Source of the DNA: Anomaloglossus baeobatrachus
Lineage: Eukaryota > Chordata > Amphibia > Anura > Aromobatidae
Assembly: GCF_048569485.1 (NCBI RefSeq)
Contig: NW_027442233.1
Span: 98,415 to 162,414, forward strand
Length of the DNA stretch: 64,000 bases
Direction of reading: 5' to 3'
The position numbers and the translations under genes were made by a program. Under the pieces are notes generated by a model, which was not told where the DNA came from, searched no databases, and saw only the letters and a program-made list of their open reading frames with translations. How positions within the stretch are numbered: position 1 is the first letter of the stretch; each line of letters opens with the position of its first letter. Below are positions 46,946 through 58,355 of this stretch, piece by piece.

Positions 46946-48503
46946 CACTGTGTGCAGAATTATTAGGCAAATGAGTATTTTGATCACATGATACTTTTTA
47001 TACATGTTGTCCTACTCCAAGCTATATAGGCTTGAGAGCCAACTGCCAATTAAGTAAATCAGGTGATGTGCATCTCTGTAATGAGGAGGGGTCTGGTGTA
47101 ATGACATTAACACCCTATATAAGGTGTGCTTAATTATTAGGCAACTTCCTTTCCTTTGGCAAAATGGGTCAGAAGAGAGATTTGACGGTCTTTGAAAAGT
47201 CCATAATTGTGAGAGGTCTTTCAGAGGGATGCAGCAGTCTTGAAACTGACAAACTTTTGAAGCGTGATCACCGAACAATCAAGCGTTTCATGTCAAATAG
47301 CCAACAGGGTCGCAAGAAGCGTGTTAGGCAAAAACGGTGCAAAATAACTGCCCATGAATTGATGAAAATCAAGCGTAAAGCTGCCAAGATGCCATTTGCC
47401 ACCAGTTTGGCCATATTTCAGAGCTGCAACGTTACTGGAGTATCAAAAAGCACAAGGTGTGCCATACTCAGGGACATGGACAAGGTAAGGAAGGCTGAAA
47501 AACCACCACCTCTGACCAAGAAACATAAGATAAAACGTCAAGACTGGGCCAAGAAATATCTTAAGACTGTTTTTTCAAAGGTTTTATGGACTGATGAAAT
47601 GAGTGTCACTCTTGATGGGCCAGATGGATGGGCCAGATGCTGGATCAGTAAAGGGCAGAGAGCTCTACTCCGACTCAGACGCCAGCAAGGTGGAGATGGG
47701 GAACTGGTATGGGTTGGTATCATCAAAGATGAACTTGTGGGACCTTTTCGAATTGAGGATGGAGTGAAGCTCAACTCCCAGACTTACTGCCAGTTTCTGG
47801 AAGACAACTCCAAGCAGTGGTACAGGAAGAAGTCGGTATCGTTCAAGAAAAACATGATTTTCATGCAGGACATTGCTCCATCACATGCATTCAACTACTC
47901 CACAGCGTGGCTGAACAGTAAAGATCTAAAAGATGAAAAAAATAATGACATGGCCCCCTTGTTCACCTGATCTGAACCCCATAACCTGTGGTCCCTCATA
48001 AAATGTTAGATCTACAGGGAGGGAAAACAGTGCACCTCTCGGAACAGTGTCTGGGAGGCTGTGGTGGCTGCTGCATGCAATGTGGATCGTAAACAGATCG
48101 AGCAACTGACAGCATCTATGGATGGTCGGCTGCTTAGTGTCATCATAAAGAAAGGTGGCTATATTGGTCACTCATTTTTTGGGGTTTTGTTTTTGCATGT
48201 CAGAAATGTTTATTTCTAAATTTTGTGCAGTTATATTGGTTTACCTGGTGAAAATAAACAAGTGAGATGGGAATATATTTGGTTTTTATTAAGTTGCCTA
48301 ATAATTCTGCACAGTAATAGTTACCTGCACAAACAGATCTCCTCCTAAGATAGCCAAATCTAAAAAAAAACCCCACTCCAACTGCCAAAAATATTAAGCT
48401 TTGATATTTATGAGTCTTTTGGGTTGATTGAGAACATAGTTGTTGATCAATAATAAAAAAAATCCTCTAAAATACAACTTGCCTAATAATTCTGCACGCG
48501 GTG
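46946..48503 (+). mobile_element. Tc1/mariner transposon with inner and outer terminal repeats
   Basis: TA-flanked (46944-46945, 48504-48505). Outer ends carry TGCAGAATTATTAGGCAA (left) and its complement (right). Inner copies of the same motif lie near 47128-47147 and 48293-48313, an arrangement like the IR/DR ends of Sleeping Beauty-type elements. The transposase gene is decayed. Confidence 0.9.
47164..48174 (+). pseudogene. Tc1/mariner transposase (decayed)
   Basis: Starts Met-Gly-Gln-Lys-Arg-Asp-Leu with an N-terminal paired-type helix-turn-helix region (residues about 8-50) and a basic second DNA-binding part. Catalytic Asp one is in LWTDEMS (about 47590) and Asp two in FMQDIAPSHA (about 47865). 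An extra base in the A-run near 47937-47943 shifts the frame and ends the main frame at 47970. After PDLNPI a small deletion near 47983 removes the Glu of the third catalytic site (normally NPIENLW). A TAG follows at about 48007. The C-terminal part, ending Lys-Gly-Gly-Tyr-Ile-Gly-His, is still readable. The enzyme would cut and paste DNA at TA sites; this copy cannot. Confidence 0.85.
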
Positions 48504-48505
48504 TA

Positions 48506-49038
48506 AATGTACACCCCCAAACCAGATTGAGCACCATCTTCACTGCGGTGATGTTCTATGCTGTTTGGCTGTGACATCACGTCAACATTGCTGCAGCCAA
48601 TCACAGATCTCCGTGGCTCATCCGATGTAGCTGGAACGAGTTGCTGAGGTCAGTGATTGGCTGGAAGAGACCAATGTCTCGATGAAGACACTTCTGAACC
48701 TTACTAAAGTTTCTTGTTGTGTTACACATGGAGTCGAAGGAAAGAAAAAAAATTAATGAGTAGTTAATCAGGATAAGACCTTTAGTTGCAGGGCGCCCTT
48801 TGCAGATGTTTTTTTTCTTTCAACTCACTATTACAAACTTTGCTATGTAAGGTTTATTCCCTTTAAAGTGGTTATTTTATGAAATAAATCTATTCCCAAT
48901 GATGTACATGCTGCCATATTCATCATATAGGTGAAATGTGTCTGACCGCAGCTTGTAATGTATTCCATGTAATAGGGCGGTCGTTCAATGCTTCATAACT
49001 TCTGTCAGGGGCCATCAATCACTAGTGAGTAACGTTAT
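48506..49038. other. No feature recognised
   Basis: Mixed AT-rich sequence. No frames, repeats or motifs that I can support. Confidence 0.5.
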
Positions 49039-50715
49039 GCCAGGTAATACAATGAAGAGCTAAGGATGTGGTGCGGTAGAGACCGTTCTCATACCTCCTG
49101 TCCATCTGCCGCACATTACACACCGGCCAGGTAATACAATGAAGAGCTAAGGATGTGGTGCGGTCAGAGGCCGTTCTCATACCTCCTGTCCGTCTGCCAC
49201 ACATTACACACCGGCCAGGTAATACAATGAAGAGCTAAGGCTGTGGTGCGGTCAGAGGCCGTTCTCATACCTCCTGTCCGTCTGCCACACATTACACACC
49301 GGCCAGGTAATACAATGAAGAGCTAAGGCTGTGGTGCGGTCAGAGGCCGTTCTCATACCTCCTGTCCGTCTGCCACACATTACACACCGGCCAGGTAATA
49401 CAATGAAGAGCTGAGGATGTGGTGCGGTCAGAGGCCGTTCTCACACCTCCTGTCCATCTGCCACACATTACACACCAGCCAGGTAATAAAATGAAGAGGT
49501 AAGGCTGTGGTGCGGTCAGAGGCCGCTCTCATACCTCCTGTCCATCTGCCACACATTACACACCGGCCAGGTAATAAAATGAAGAGCTGAGGATGTGGTG
49601 CGGTCAGAGGCCGTTCTCATACCTCCTGTCCATCTGCCACACATTACACACCAGCCAGGTAATACAATGAAGAGCTAAGGCTGTGGTGCGGTCAGAGGCC
49701 GTTCTCACACCTCCTGTCCATCTGCCACACATTACACACCGGCCAGGTAATATAATGAAGAGCTAAGGATGTGGTGCGGTCAGAGGCCGTTCTCACACCT
49801 CCTGTCCATCTGCCACACATTACACACCGGCCAGGTAATATAATGAAGAGCTGAGGCTGTGGTGCGGTTAGAGGCCGTTCTCACACCTCCTGTCCATCTG
49901 CCACACATTACACACCGGCCAGGTAATATAATGAAGAGCTGAGGATGTGGTGCGGTAGAGGCCGTTCTCACTCCTCCTGTCCATCTGCCACACATTACAC
50001 ACCGGCCAGGTAATATAATGAAGAGCTAAGGATGTGGTGCGGTAGAGGCCGTTCTCATACCTCCTGTCCGTCTGCCACACATTACACACTGGCCAGGTAA
50101 TATAATGAAGAGCTGAGGATGTGGTGCGGTCAGAGGCCGTTCTCGTACCTCCTGTCCGTCTGCCACACATTACACACCGGCCAGGTAATATAATGAAGAG
50201 CTAAGGCTGTGGTGCGGTCAGAGGCCGTTCTCACACCTCCTGTCCATCTGCCACACATTACACACCAGCCAGGTAATATAATGAAGAGGTAAGGCTGTGG
50301 TGCGGTCAGAGGCCGTTCTCATACCTCCTGTCCGTCTGCCACACATTACACACCGGCCAGGTAATACAATGAAGAGCTAAGGATGTGGTGCGGTCAGAGG
50401 CCGTTCTCATACCTCCTGTCCGTCTGCCACACATTACACACCAGCCAGGTAATAAAATGAAGAGGTAAGGCTGTGGTGCGGTCAGAGGCCGTTCTCACAC
50501 CTCCTGTCCATCTGCCACACATTACACACCAGCCAGGTAATAAAATGAAGAGGTAAGGCTGTGGTGCGGTCAGAGGCTGTTCTCATACCTCCTGTCCATC
50601 TGCCACACATTACACACCGGCCAGGTAATATAATGAAGAGGTAAGGCTGTGGTGCGGTCAGAGGCCGTTCTCACACCTCCTGTCCGTCTGCCACACATTA
50701 CACAGCGGCCACTGT
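49039..50715. repeat. 88-bp minisatellite, about 19 copies
   Basis: Units run GGCCAGGTAATACAATGAAG ... CTGCCACACATTACACACC. Most are 88 bp; a few are 87. Variants include AGCTAAGG/AGCTGAGG and CACACC/CATACC. Frames on the minus strand are repeat artefacts. Confidence 0.95.
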
Positions 50716-50744
50716 CACAGGTCTGGAAAGTTAACGAACAGAAA

Positions 50745-51840
50745 TTCCATCTTTAGGCCCTGTGCGCATGCTGCGTATTTTGCCACGTTTTTTGGTGGTT
50801 TGTTGCCCAAAACTGCATGCATTGTCTTCCCCAGCAAAGTCTATGAGAATTCAGACAGGCTGTGCACACGTCGCTTCTTTGTTCCTTGCAGTTTTTATGG
50901 AAGGAAAAAGCAGCAGCATGTCACTTCTTTCTGTGTTTTGGAGGACTGGCAGATCAATCCCCCGCTGGCTCCAGGTCAGTGGGGGATTGATCCCCAGTGT
51001 CTGGTCAGATGCTGGTCCCCATAAAAAGTCTATGGGGAACAGAATCCGGCACAAAGCATTAGGAGCAAGCACTTCATACTCACCGATCACCGGCGCGGCT
51101 GTCACACTGCTCCTGCGGCCTCTCATTCTTCTTCCTGGGCCGCTCATTAGGCTCATACATATTCACGGCTTCCCCTGCCCACTGGTGGCTGTGATTGGTT
51201 GCAGTCAGATGTACCCCCACACTGACTGACAGCTGTCTGACTGCAACCAATCACAGCCGCCGGTGCGTCTATATTGTACAGTAAAATAACAGTGTGCAGT
51301 CCCCTCAATTTTGATACCCAGCTAAGGTAAAGCCTCACAACTGGTGGCTGGTATTCTCAGACTGGGGAGGCCTATGGTTATTAGGCTGCCCCCCCCCAGC
51401 CTAAAAATATCAGCCTGCAGCCTCCCGGATTGCTGCATCCATTAGATGTGACAATCCCAGCACTTTACCTGGATCATCTTGATTGCCCTGGTGTAGTGGT
51501 AATCGGGGTAATAAGGAGTTAATAGCAGTCCACACCTGCCACTAAGTCCTAAATTAGTGATGGTAGCATCTATGAGACCCCATAGAAGAGAGGAAATCCA
51601 GAAACAGCTTAATTAAAAGAAACTTTATTAAAGACAGTGGGAAAAAAAGGACACCCTGTCCATCACCACGTCTCACACAGATGACTGCTCTTACATGACA
51701 ATATCAAAGTGAATGCGGCCACTTATAAAACCCACACAACCTCTGAGGGGGGAACAAACACCGTCACTGAATCATCAAATCACCAAGACACGAGCAAATG
51801 ACAACTTACAATGATAGAAGATTACAAGAAGCATCAATAC
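50745..51840. mobile_element. MITE-like and unassigned sequence
   Basis: Begins TAGGCCCTGTGCGCATGCTGCG, a start typical of frog MITEs, and contains inverted pairs (CTGACTGCAACCAATCACAGC against GCTGTGATTGGTTGCAGTCAG near 51190-51255, and CCCCCGCTGGCTCCAG against the GTCAGTGGGGGATTG type near 50960-50995). No transposase. 51500-51840 shows nothing clear. Confidence 0.35.
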
Positions 51841-51846
51841 AACATT

Positions 51847-52145
51847 ATATAAGTACACCCCATATAATACACAGTACAGAGAATATATAAGTACACCCCA
51901 TATAATACACAGTACAGAGAATATACACAGAGAAGCATCAATACAAACATTATATAAGTACACCCCATATAATACACAGCACAGAGAATATATAAGTACA
52001 CCCCATATAATACACAGTACAGAGAATATATAAGTACACCCCATATAATATACAGTACAGGGAATATATAAGTACACCCCATATAATACACAGCACAGAG
52101 AATATATAAGTACACCCCATATAATACACAGTGCAGAGAATGTAT
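51847..52145. repeat. 38-bp minisatellite, about 7-8 copies
   Basis: Unit ATATAAGTACACCCCATATA + ATACACAGTACAGAGAAT. One copy is interrupted by an extra ACACAGAGAAGCATCAATAC-type segment. Confidence 0.9.
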
Positions 52146-52273
52146 ACAGAGAGATATCCTTTTATGTCACTTGTGGGATTCTCTCCAATAGATGAAACCT
52201 TCATATTCAGTGGATGAGGAAGAATTCTCTGTGGAGCCGACATTGCCCCGAACTCTATAAAGAAAAATGACCA

Positions 52274-52280
52274 ATAATTA

Positions 52281-52312
<32 letters not shown>
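52274..52312. repeat. AAT microsatellite
   Basis: About 11 AAT/TAA triplets. Confidence 0.95.
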
Positions 52313-52313
<1 letters not shown>

Positions 52314-52564
52314 CCACAAATTCCCATAAACTGTGTATAATGAATGCGCTGATAATCACCTGCTAATAAACCCATCAGTATCAGTCACAGATCATTGTGG
52401 AATTCAGCCCTTTGTGATCTCTGGCTCCAGCTTTAATATCCAATGGCCTTCCCTTATATACAGTGACCGCTCCAATCCCCTCCTCCTGGATCTATCCCCC
52501 CGCTCCATGCCTCTAACGGGAAAAGACAACAGGGACGCCGGGTGCTGCTCTGCGACTCCCCCAC

Positions 52565-53990
52565 AGACAGAGCATTGCATCCCCCCCCCCTTCCCCCAGG
52601 CAGAGCATCGCACCCTCTCTCTCTCTCCCCCCCTTCCCCCAGGCAGAGCATCGCACCCTCTCTCTCCCCCCCTTCCCCCAGGCAGAGCATCGCACCCTCT
52701 CTCTCTCCCCCCCTTCCCCCAGGCAGAGCATCGCACCCTCTCTCTCTCCCCCCCTTCCCCCAGGCAGAGCATCGCACCCTCTCTCTCTCCCCCCCTTCCC
52801 CCAGGCAGAGCATCGCACCCTCTCTCCCCCCCTTCCCCCAGGCAGAGCATCGCACCCTCTCTCCCCCCTTCCCCCAGGCAGAGCATCGCACCCTCTCCCC
52901 CCTTCCCCCAGGCAGAGCATCGCACCCTCTCTCTCTCCCCCCCCTTCCCCCAGGCAGAGCATCGCACCCTCTCTCTCTCCCCCTTCCCACAAGCAGAGCA
53001 TCGCACCCTCTCTCTCCCAATTCCCACAGGCAGAGCATCGCACCCTCTCTCTCCCCCCCCCCTTCCCACAGGCAGAGCATCGCACCCTCTCTCCCCCCCT
53101 TCCCCCAGGCAGAGCATCGCACCCTCTCTCTCTCTCTCCCCCCCTTCCCCCAGGCAGAGCATCGCACCCTCTCTCTCTCCCCCTTCCCACAAGCAGAGCA
53201 TCGCACCCTCTCTCTCCCAATTCCCACAGGCAGAGCATCGCACCCTCTCTCTCCCCCCCCCCCCTTCCCACAGTCAGAGCATCGCACCCTCTCTTCCCCC
53301 CCTCACAGTCAGAGCATCGCACCCTCTCTTCCCCCCCCTCACAGTCAGAGCATCGCACGCTCTCTTCCCCCCCCTCACAGTCAGAGCATCGCACCCTCTC
53401 TTCCCCCCCCCCCCTCACTGTCAGAGCATCGCACCCTCTCTTCCCTTCACAGTCAGAGCATCGCACCCTCTCTTCCCTTCACAGTCAGAGCATCGCACCC
53501 TCTCTTCCCTTCACAGTCAGAGCATCGCACCCTCTCTTTCCCCCCCCCCCCCCCTCACGGTCAGAGCATCGCACCCTCTCTTCCCCCCTTCACGGTCAGA
53601 GCATCGCACCCTCTCTTCCCCCCCCTCACAGTAAGAGCATCGCACCCTCTCTTCCCCCCCCCCCACGGTCAGAGCATCGCACCCTCTCTTCCCCCCCCCA
53701 CGGTCAGAGCATCGCACCCTCTCCCCCCCCCCCTCACGGTCAGAGCATCGCACCCTCTCCCCCCCCCCCCCCCCCCTCACGGTCAGAGCATCGCACCCTC
53801 TCCCCCCCCCCCCCCCCCTCACGGTCAGAGCATCGCACCCTCTCCCCCCCCCCCCCCTCACGGTCAGAGCATCGCACCCTCTCCCCCCCCCCCCCCTCAC
53901 GGTCAGAGCATCGCACCCTCTCTTCCCCCCCCCCGGTCAGAGCATCGCACCCTCTCAACCCCCACCCCCCGGTCAGAGCATCGCACCCTC
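52565..53990. repeat. Polypyrimidine minisatellite, about 38 units, acceptor-like
   Basis: Units of 32-43 bp read (A/G)GCAGAGCATCGCACCCTC, a CT run, then CCCCCCCTTCCCCCAG. In the left half each unit is a long pyrimidine tract followed by CAG|G, the form of a strong 3' splice site on the plus strand. In the right half CAG becomes CACAG|T or CACGG|T and C-runs lengthen. Long open frames on both strands come from the unit lacking stops. Confidence 0.9.
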
Positions 53991-53999
53991 TCTTCCTCT

Positions 54000-54317
54000 G
54001 CATCGCACCCCCCACAGATAGAGCATTACACCTACTGCTGCACACTATTGCACCCAGAGACAGTGACCTACAATCCCTTTTTATTTCCCCCTGAAGCTCA
54101 TACATGATAAGCTCCATCAGATATTACCTCCTGTTACATCACACCCAGGGCTGGAAACAGCAGAAACAGGGAAGAGGGGAAACATCCTGCTGCTTGTACA
54201 GCAACTGCGCACTGACTGCCGGGAACTACAGGCTCCTCCCACACAAGAGGCCGGTCACATGGGCGTGACGTCACCAGAGGTCCTTCTGGCCACTGGGATC
54301 TAGACTCTACCATATAT
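54000..54317 (+). promoter_or_regulatory. Gene B promoter and first-exon region
   Basis: Non-repetitive DNA between two arrays, 3.8 kb before the start-codon exon. It has a CRE-like TGACGTCA (54267-54274), CTCCTCCC, and AGGTCCTTCTGGCCACTGGG just before CCATATATCTAG. The last but one block is one arm of the 118-bp satellite hairpin. Promoter status is inferred from position and from similarity to 39541-39677; I see no certain TATA box. Confidence 0.5.
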
Positions 54318-57300
54318 CTAGTGTGCGGCTCTGCAGGAGGAGGTAGGTGCAGGGTATTATATATCTAGTGTGCGGCTCTGCAGGTGGAGGTAGGTGCAGG
54401 TTATTATATATCTAGTGTGCGGCTCTGCAGGAGGAGGTAGGTGCAGGGTATTATATATCTAGTGTGCGGCTCTGCAGGTGGAGGTAGGTGCAGGGTATTA
54501 TATATCTAGTGTGCGGCTCTGCAGGTGGAGGTAGGTGCAGGTTATTATATATCTAGTGTGCGGCTCTGCAGGTGGAGGTAGGTGCAGGATATTATATATC
54601 TAGTGTGCGGCTCTGCAGGTGGAGGTAGGTGCAGGGTATTATATATCTAGTGTGCGGCTCTGCAGGTGGAGGTAGGTGCAGGGTATTATATATCTAGTGT
54701 GCGGCTCTGCAGGTGGAGGTAGGTGCAGGGTATTATATATCTAGTGTGCGGCTCTGCAGGTGGAGGTAGGTGCAGGGTATTATATATCTAGTGTGCGGCT
54801 CTGCAGGTGGAGGTAGGTGCAGGGTATTATATATCTAGTGTGCGGCTCTGCAGGTGGAGGTAGGTGCAGGGTATTATATATCTAGTGTGCGGCTCTGCAG
54901 GTGGAGGTAGGTGCAGGTTATTATATATCTAGTGTGCGGCTCTGCAGGTGGAGGTAGGTGCAGGGTATTATATATCTAGTGTGCGGCTCTGCAGGTGGAG
55001 GTAGGTGCAGGGTATTATATATCTAGTGTGCGGCTCTGCAGGTGGAGGTAGGTGCAGGGTATTATATATCTAGTGTGCGGCTCTGCAGGTGGAGGTAGGT
55101 GCAGGGTATTATATATCTAGTGTGCGGCTCTGCAGGTGGAGGTAGGTGCAGGTTATTATATATCTAGTGTGCGGCTCTGCAGGAGGAGGTAGGTGCAGGG
55201 TATTATATATCTAGTGTGCGGCTCTGCAGGTGGAGGTAGGTGCAGGGTATTATATATCTAGTGTGCGGCTCTGCAGGTGGAGGTAGGTGCAGGTTATTAT
55301 ATATCTAGTGTGTGGCTCTGCAGGAGGAGGTAGGTGCAGGGTATTATATATCTAGTGTGCGGCTCTGCAGGAGGAGGTAGGTGCAGGGTATTATATATCT
55401 AGTGTGTGGCTCTGCAGGTGGAGGTAGGTGCAGGTTATTATATATCTAGTGTGCGGCTCTGCAGGAGGAGGTAGGTGCAGGGTATTATATATCTAGTGTG
55501 CGGCTCTGCAGGTGGAGGTAGGTGCAGGGTATTATATATCTAGTGTGCGGCTCTGCAGGTGGAGGTAGGTGCAGGTTATTATATATCTAGTGTGCGGCTC
55601 TGCAGGAGGAGGTAGGTGCAGGGTATTATATATCTAGTGTGCGGCTCTGCAGGTGGAGGTAGGTGCAGGTTATTATATATCTAGTGTGTGGCTCTGCAGG
55701 TGGAGGTAGGTGCAGGGTATTATATATCTAGTGTGCGGCTCTGCAGGTGGAGGTAGGTGCAGGTTATTATATATCTAGTGTGCGGCTCTGCAGGAGGAGG
55801 TAGGTGCAGGGTATTATATATCTAGTGTGCGGCTCTGCAGGTGGAGGTAGGTGCAGGTTATTATATATCTAGTGTGTGGCTCTGCAGGTGGAGGTAGGTG
55901 CAGGGTATTATATATCTAGTGTGCGGCTCTGCAGGTGGAGGTAGGTGCAGGTTATTATATATCTAGTGTGCGGCTCTGCAGGAGGAGGTAGGTGCAGGGT
56001 ATTATATATCTAGTGTGCGGCTCTGCAGGTGGAGGTAGGTGCAGGGTATTATATATCTAGTGTGCGGCTCTGCAGGAGGAGGTAGGTGCAGGGTATTATA
56101 TATCTAGTGTGCGGCTCTGCAGGAGGAGGTAGGTGCAGGGTATTATATATCTAGTGTGCGGCTCTGCAGGTGGAGGTAGGTGCAGGGTATTATATATCTA
56201 GTGTGCGGCTCTGCAGGTGGAGGTAGGTGCAGGGTATTATATATCTAGTGTGCGGCTCTGCAGGTGGAGGTAGGTGCAGGGTATTATATATCTAGTGTGC
56301 GGCTCTGCAGGTGGAGGTAGGTGCAGGGTATTATATATCTAGTGTGCGGCTCTGCAGGTGGAGGTAGGTGCAGGTTATTATATATCTAGTGTGCGGCTCT
56401 GCAGGTGGAGGTAGGTGCAGGGTATTATATATCTAGTGTGCGGCTCTGCAGGTGGAGGTAGGTGCAGGGTATTATATATCTAGTGTGCGGCTCTGCAGGA
56501 GGAGGTAGGTGCAGGGTATTATATATCTAGTGTGCGGCTCTGCAGGTGGAGGTAGGTGCAGGGTATTATATATCTAGTGTGCGGCTCTGCAGGTGGAGGT
56601 AGGTGCAGGGTATTATATATCTAGTGTGCGGCTCTGCAGGTGGAGGTAGGTGCAGGGTATTATATATCTAGTGTGCGGCTCTGCAGGTGGAGGTAGGTGC
56701 AGGGTATTATATATCTAGTGTGCGGCTCTGCAGGTGGAGGTAGGTGCAGGGTATTATATATCTAGTGTGCGGCTCTGCAGGTGGAGGTAGGTGCAGGCTA
56801 TTATATATCTAGTGTGCGGCTCTGCAGGTGGAGGTAGGTGCAGGCTATTATATATCTAGTGTGCGGCTCTGCAGGTGGAGGTAGGTGCAGGCTATTATAT
56901 ATCTAGTGTGCGGCTCTGCAGGTGGAGGTAGGTGCAGGGTATTATATATCTAGTGTGCGGCTCTGCAGGTGGAGGTAGGTGCAGGGTATTATATATCTAG
57001 TGTGCGGCTCTGCAGGTGGAGGTAGGTGCAGGGTATTATATATCTAGTGTGCGGCTCTGCAGGTGGAGGTAGGTGCAGGGTATTATATATCTAGTGTGCG
57101 GCTCTGCAGGTGGAGGTAGGTGCAGGGTATTATATATCTAGTGTGCGGCTCTGCAGGTGGAGGTAGGTGCAGGGTATTATATATCTAGTGTGCGGCTCTG
57201 CAGGTGGAGGTAGGTGCAGGGTATTATATATCTAGTGTGCGGCTCTGCAGGTGGAGGTAGGTGCAGGGTATTATATATCTAGTGTGCGGCTCTGCAGGTG

Positions 57301-57590
57301 GAGGTAGGTGCAGGGTATTATATATCTAGTGTGCGGCTCTGCAGGTGGAGGTAGGTGCAGGGTATTATATATCTAGTGTGCGGCTCTGCAGGTGGAGGTA
57401 GGTGCAGGGTATTATATATCTAGTGTGCGGCTCTGCAGGTGGAGGTAGGTGCAGGGTATTATATATCTAGTGTGCGGCTCTGCAGGTGGAGGTAGGTGCA
57501 GGGTATTATATATCTAGTGTGCGGCTCTGCAGGTGGAGGTAGGTGCAGGGTATTATATATCTAGTGTGCGGCTCTGCAGGTGGAGGTGTG
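54311..57590 (+). repeat. 47-bp minisatellite, exactly 70 units, donor-like
   Basis: CTAG recurs from 54318 to 57561 in steps of 47 bp (3243 = 69 x 47; the phase also holds at 56057), so no net indels. The unit is TATTATATATCTAGTGTGCG, GCTCTGCAGGTGGAG, GTAGGTGCAGGG. Variation is limited to a few sites (GGAGG/GGTGG, GCAGGG/GCAGGT/GCAGGC, GTGCGG/GTGTGG). Each unit has GAG|GTAGGT, a good 5' splice-donor form, preceded by TATATATCTAG. The last unit runs into GGTGTGTGGAG. Confidence 0.95.
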
Positions 57591-57756
57591 TGGAGATTCC
57601 CCATTACTGGGGCAGGCGGCATTAACCCCTTCAGCTCTTAAACTTTCTTGGAGTTTTTCTCTCTCTGATTTCTATGAATCGTGAGGTTTTTATTCTTTTT
57701 CCTCTGATAGATACAAACACCCCAACTATGAGAGGCCGGAAGTGAGGAAACCCGTC

Positions 57757-57955
57757 TGCCCTCAGTCCTCGGCCCCTTTCTGCCCTCAGTCCTCGGCCCC
57801 TTTCTGCCCTCAGTCCCCAGCCCCTTTCTGTCCTCGGACCCTTTCCGCCCTCAGTCCTCGGCCCCTTTCCGCCCTCAGTCCCTTTCTGCCCTCGGCCCCT
57901 TCCCGCCCTCAGTCCTCGGCCCCTTTCTGTCCCCGGTCCTCGGCCCCTTTCTGCC
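57757..57955. repeat. Short C-rich minisatellite
   Basis: About nine units of CCCTTTCTGCCCTCAGTCCTCGG type. 57591-57756 is plain intron sequence. Confidence 0.8.
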
Positions 57956-58076
57956 CCCTACAGTATAATGTTCCCCCAGAATGTTCTCATCATATGTTTC
58001 CCCTTATTCTCTCCAGTAATTGTATTATTACAGCGGATTCTCTATGATGTTACATCGTCATCTTCTCCCCATTCAG

Positions 58077-58226
58077 GGCCTTATAATATCGGATCCTCTC
58101 AGTGGAGATCTTCTATAGAAGAGAATTCTCCTGATTGCCCCGTGAAGGATGGATATGGACAGGGACAAGATGGCGGAGAGGATATTACACCTCACCCTAG
58201 AGATCCTCTTCCGGCTTACTGGAGAG
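58077..58226 (+). CDS. ZNF gene B, start-codon exon (coding from 58149)
   Basis: Exon after acceptor CCCCATTCAG (58067-58076). 72 nt of 5' UTR lead to ATG at 58149; coding to 58226 reads Met-Asp-Met-Asp-Arg-Asp-Lys-Met-Ala-Glu-Arg-Ile-Leu-His-Leu-Thr-Leu-Glu-Ile-Leu, ending Leu-Thr-Gly-Glu in phase 0, with donor GTGAGA. This 26-residue amphipathic opening is the common N-terminus of frog KRAB-type ZNF proteins. The first in-frame Met is chosen because it opens that motif; Met-3 and Met-8 are alternatives. Upstream non-coding exon one probably lies at 54000-54345. No defects are seen. Confidence 0.85.
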
Positions 58227-58355
58227 GTGAGAGATTCTGATGACGTCACATTACATCATTCTTATCTATGGGAATAACAGATGGACAGAACTGGAGAGGT
58301 GAGGACTCTGGAAATGTCTGTAGTGAGATTTATTACTGTGTCTCTCCATAACCAG

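Noticed and set aside
49022-50170. Minus-strand frames starting Met-Cys-Gly-Arg
   Set aside because: Products of the 88-bp minisatellite.
51950-52375. 141-codon minus frame with a possible short exon (about 52145-52262)
   Set aside because: The right part is an AAT microsatellite and the left a 38-bp minisatellite. The middle has an acceptor-like TTTCTTTATAG, but no neighbouring exon or known domain supports it.
52333-54117. Open frames up to 521 codons (Ser/Pro/His-rich, and Gly/Glu/Cys-rich on the other strand)
   Set aside because: They arise from the polypyrimidine minisatellite. They change frame with C-run length and have no domain.
39891-57590. CRISPR array
   Set aside because: Regular spacing, but there are no unique spacers, the whole unit repeats, and the genome is clearly vertebrate.
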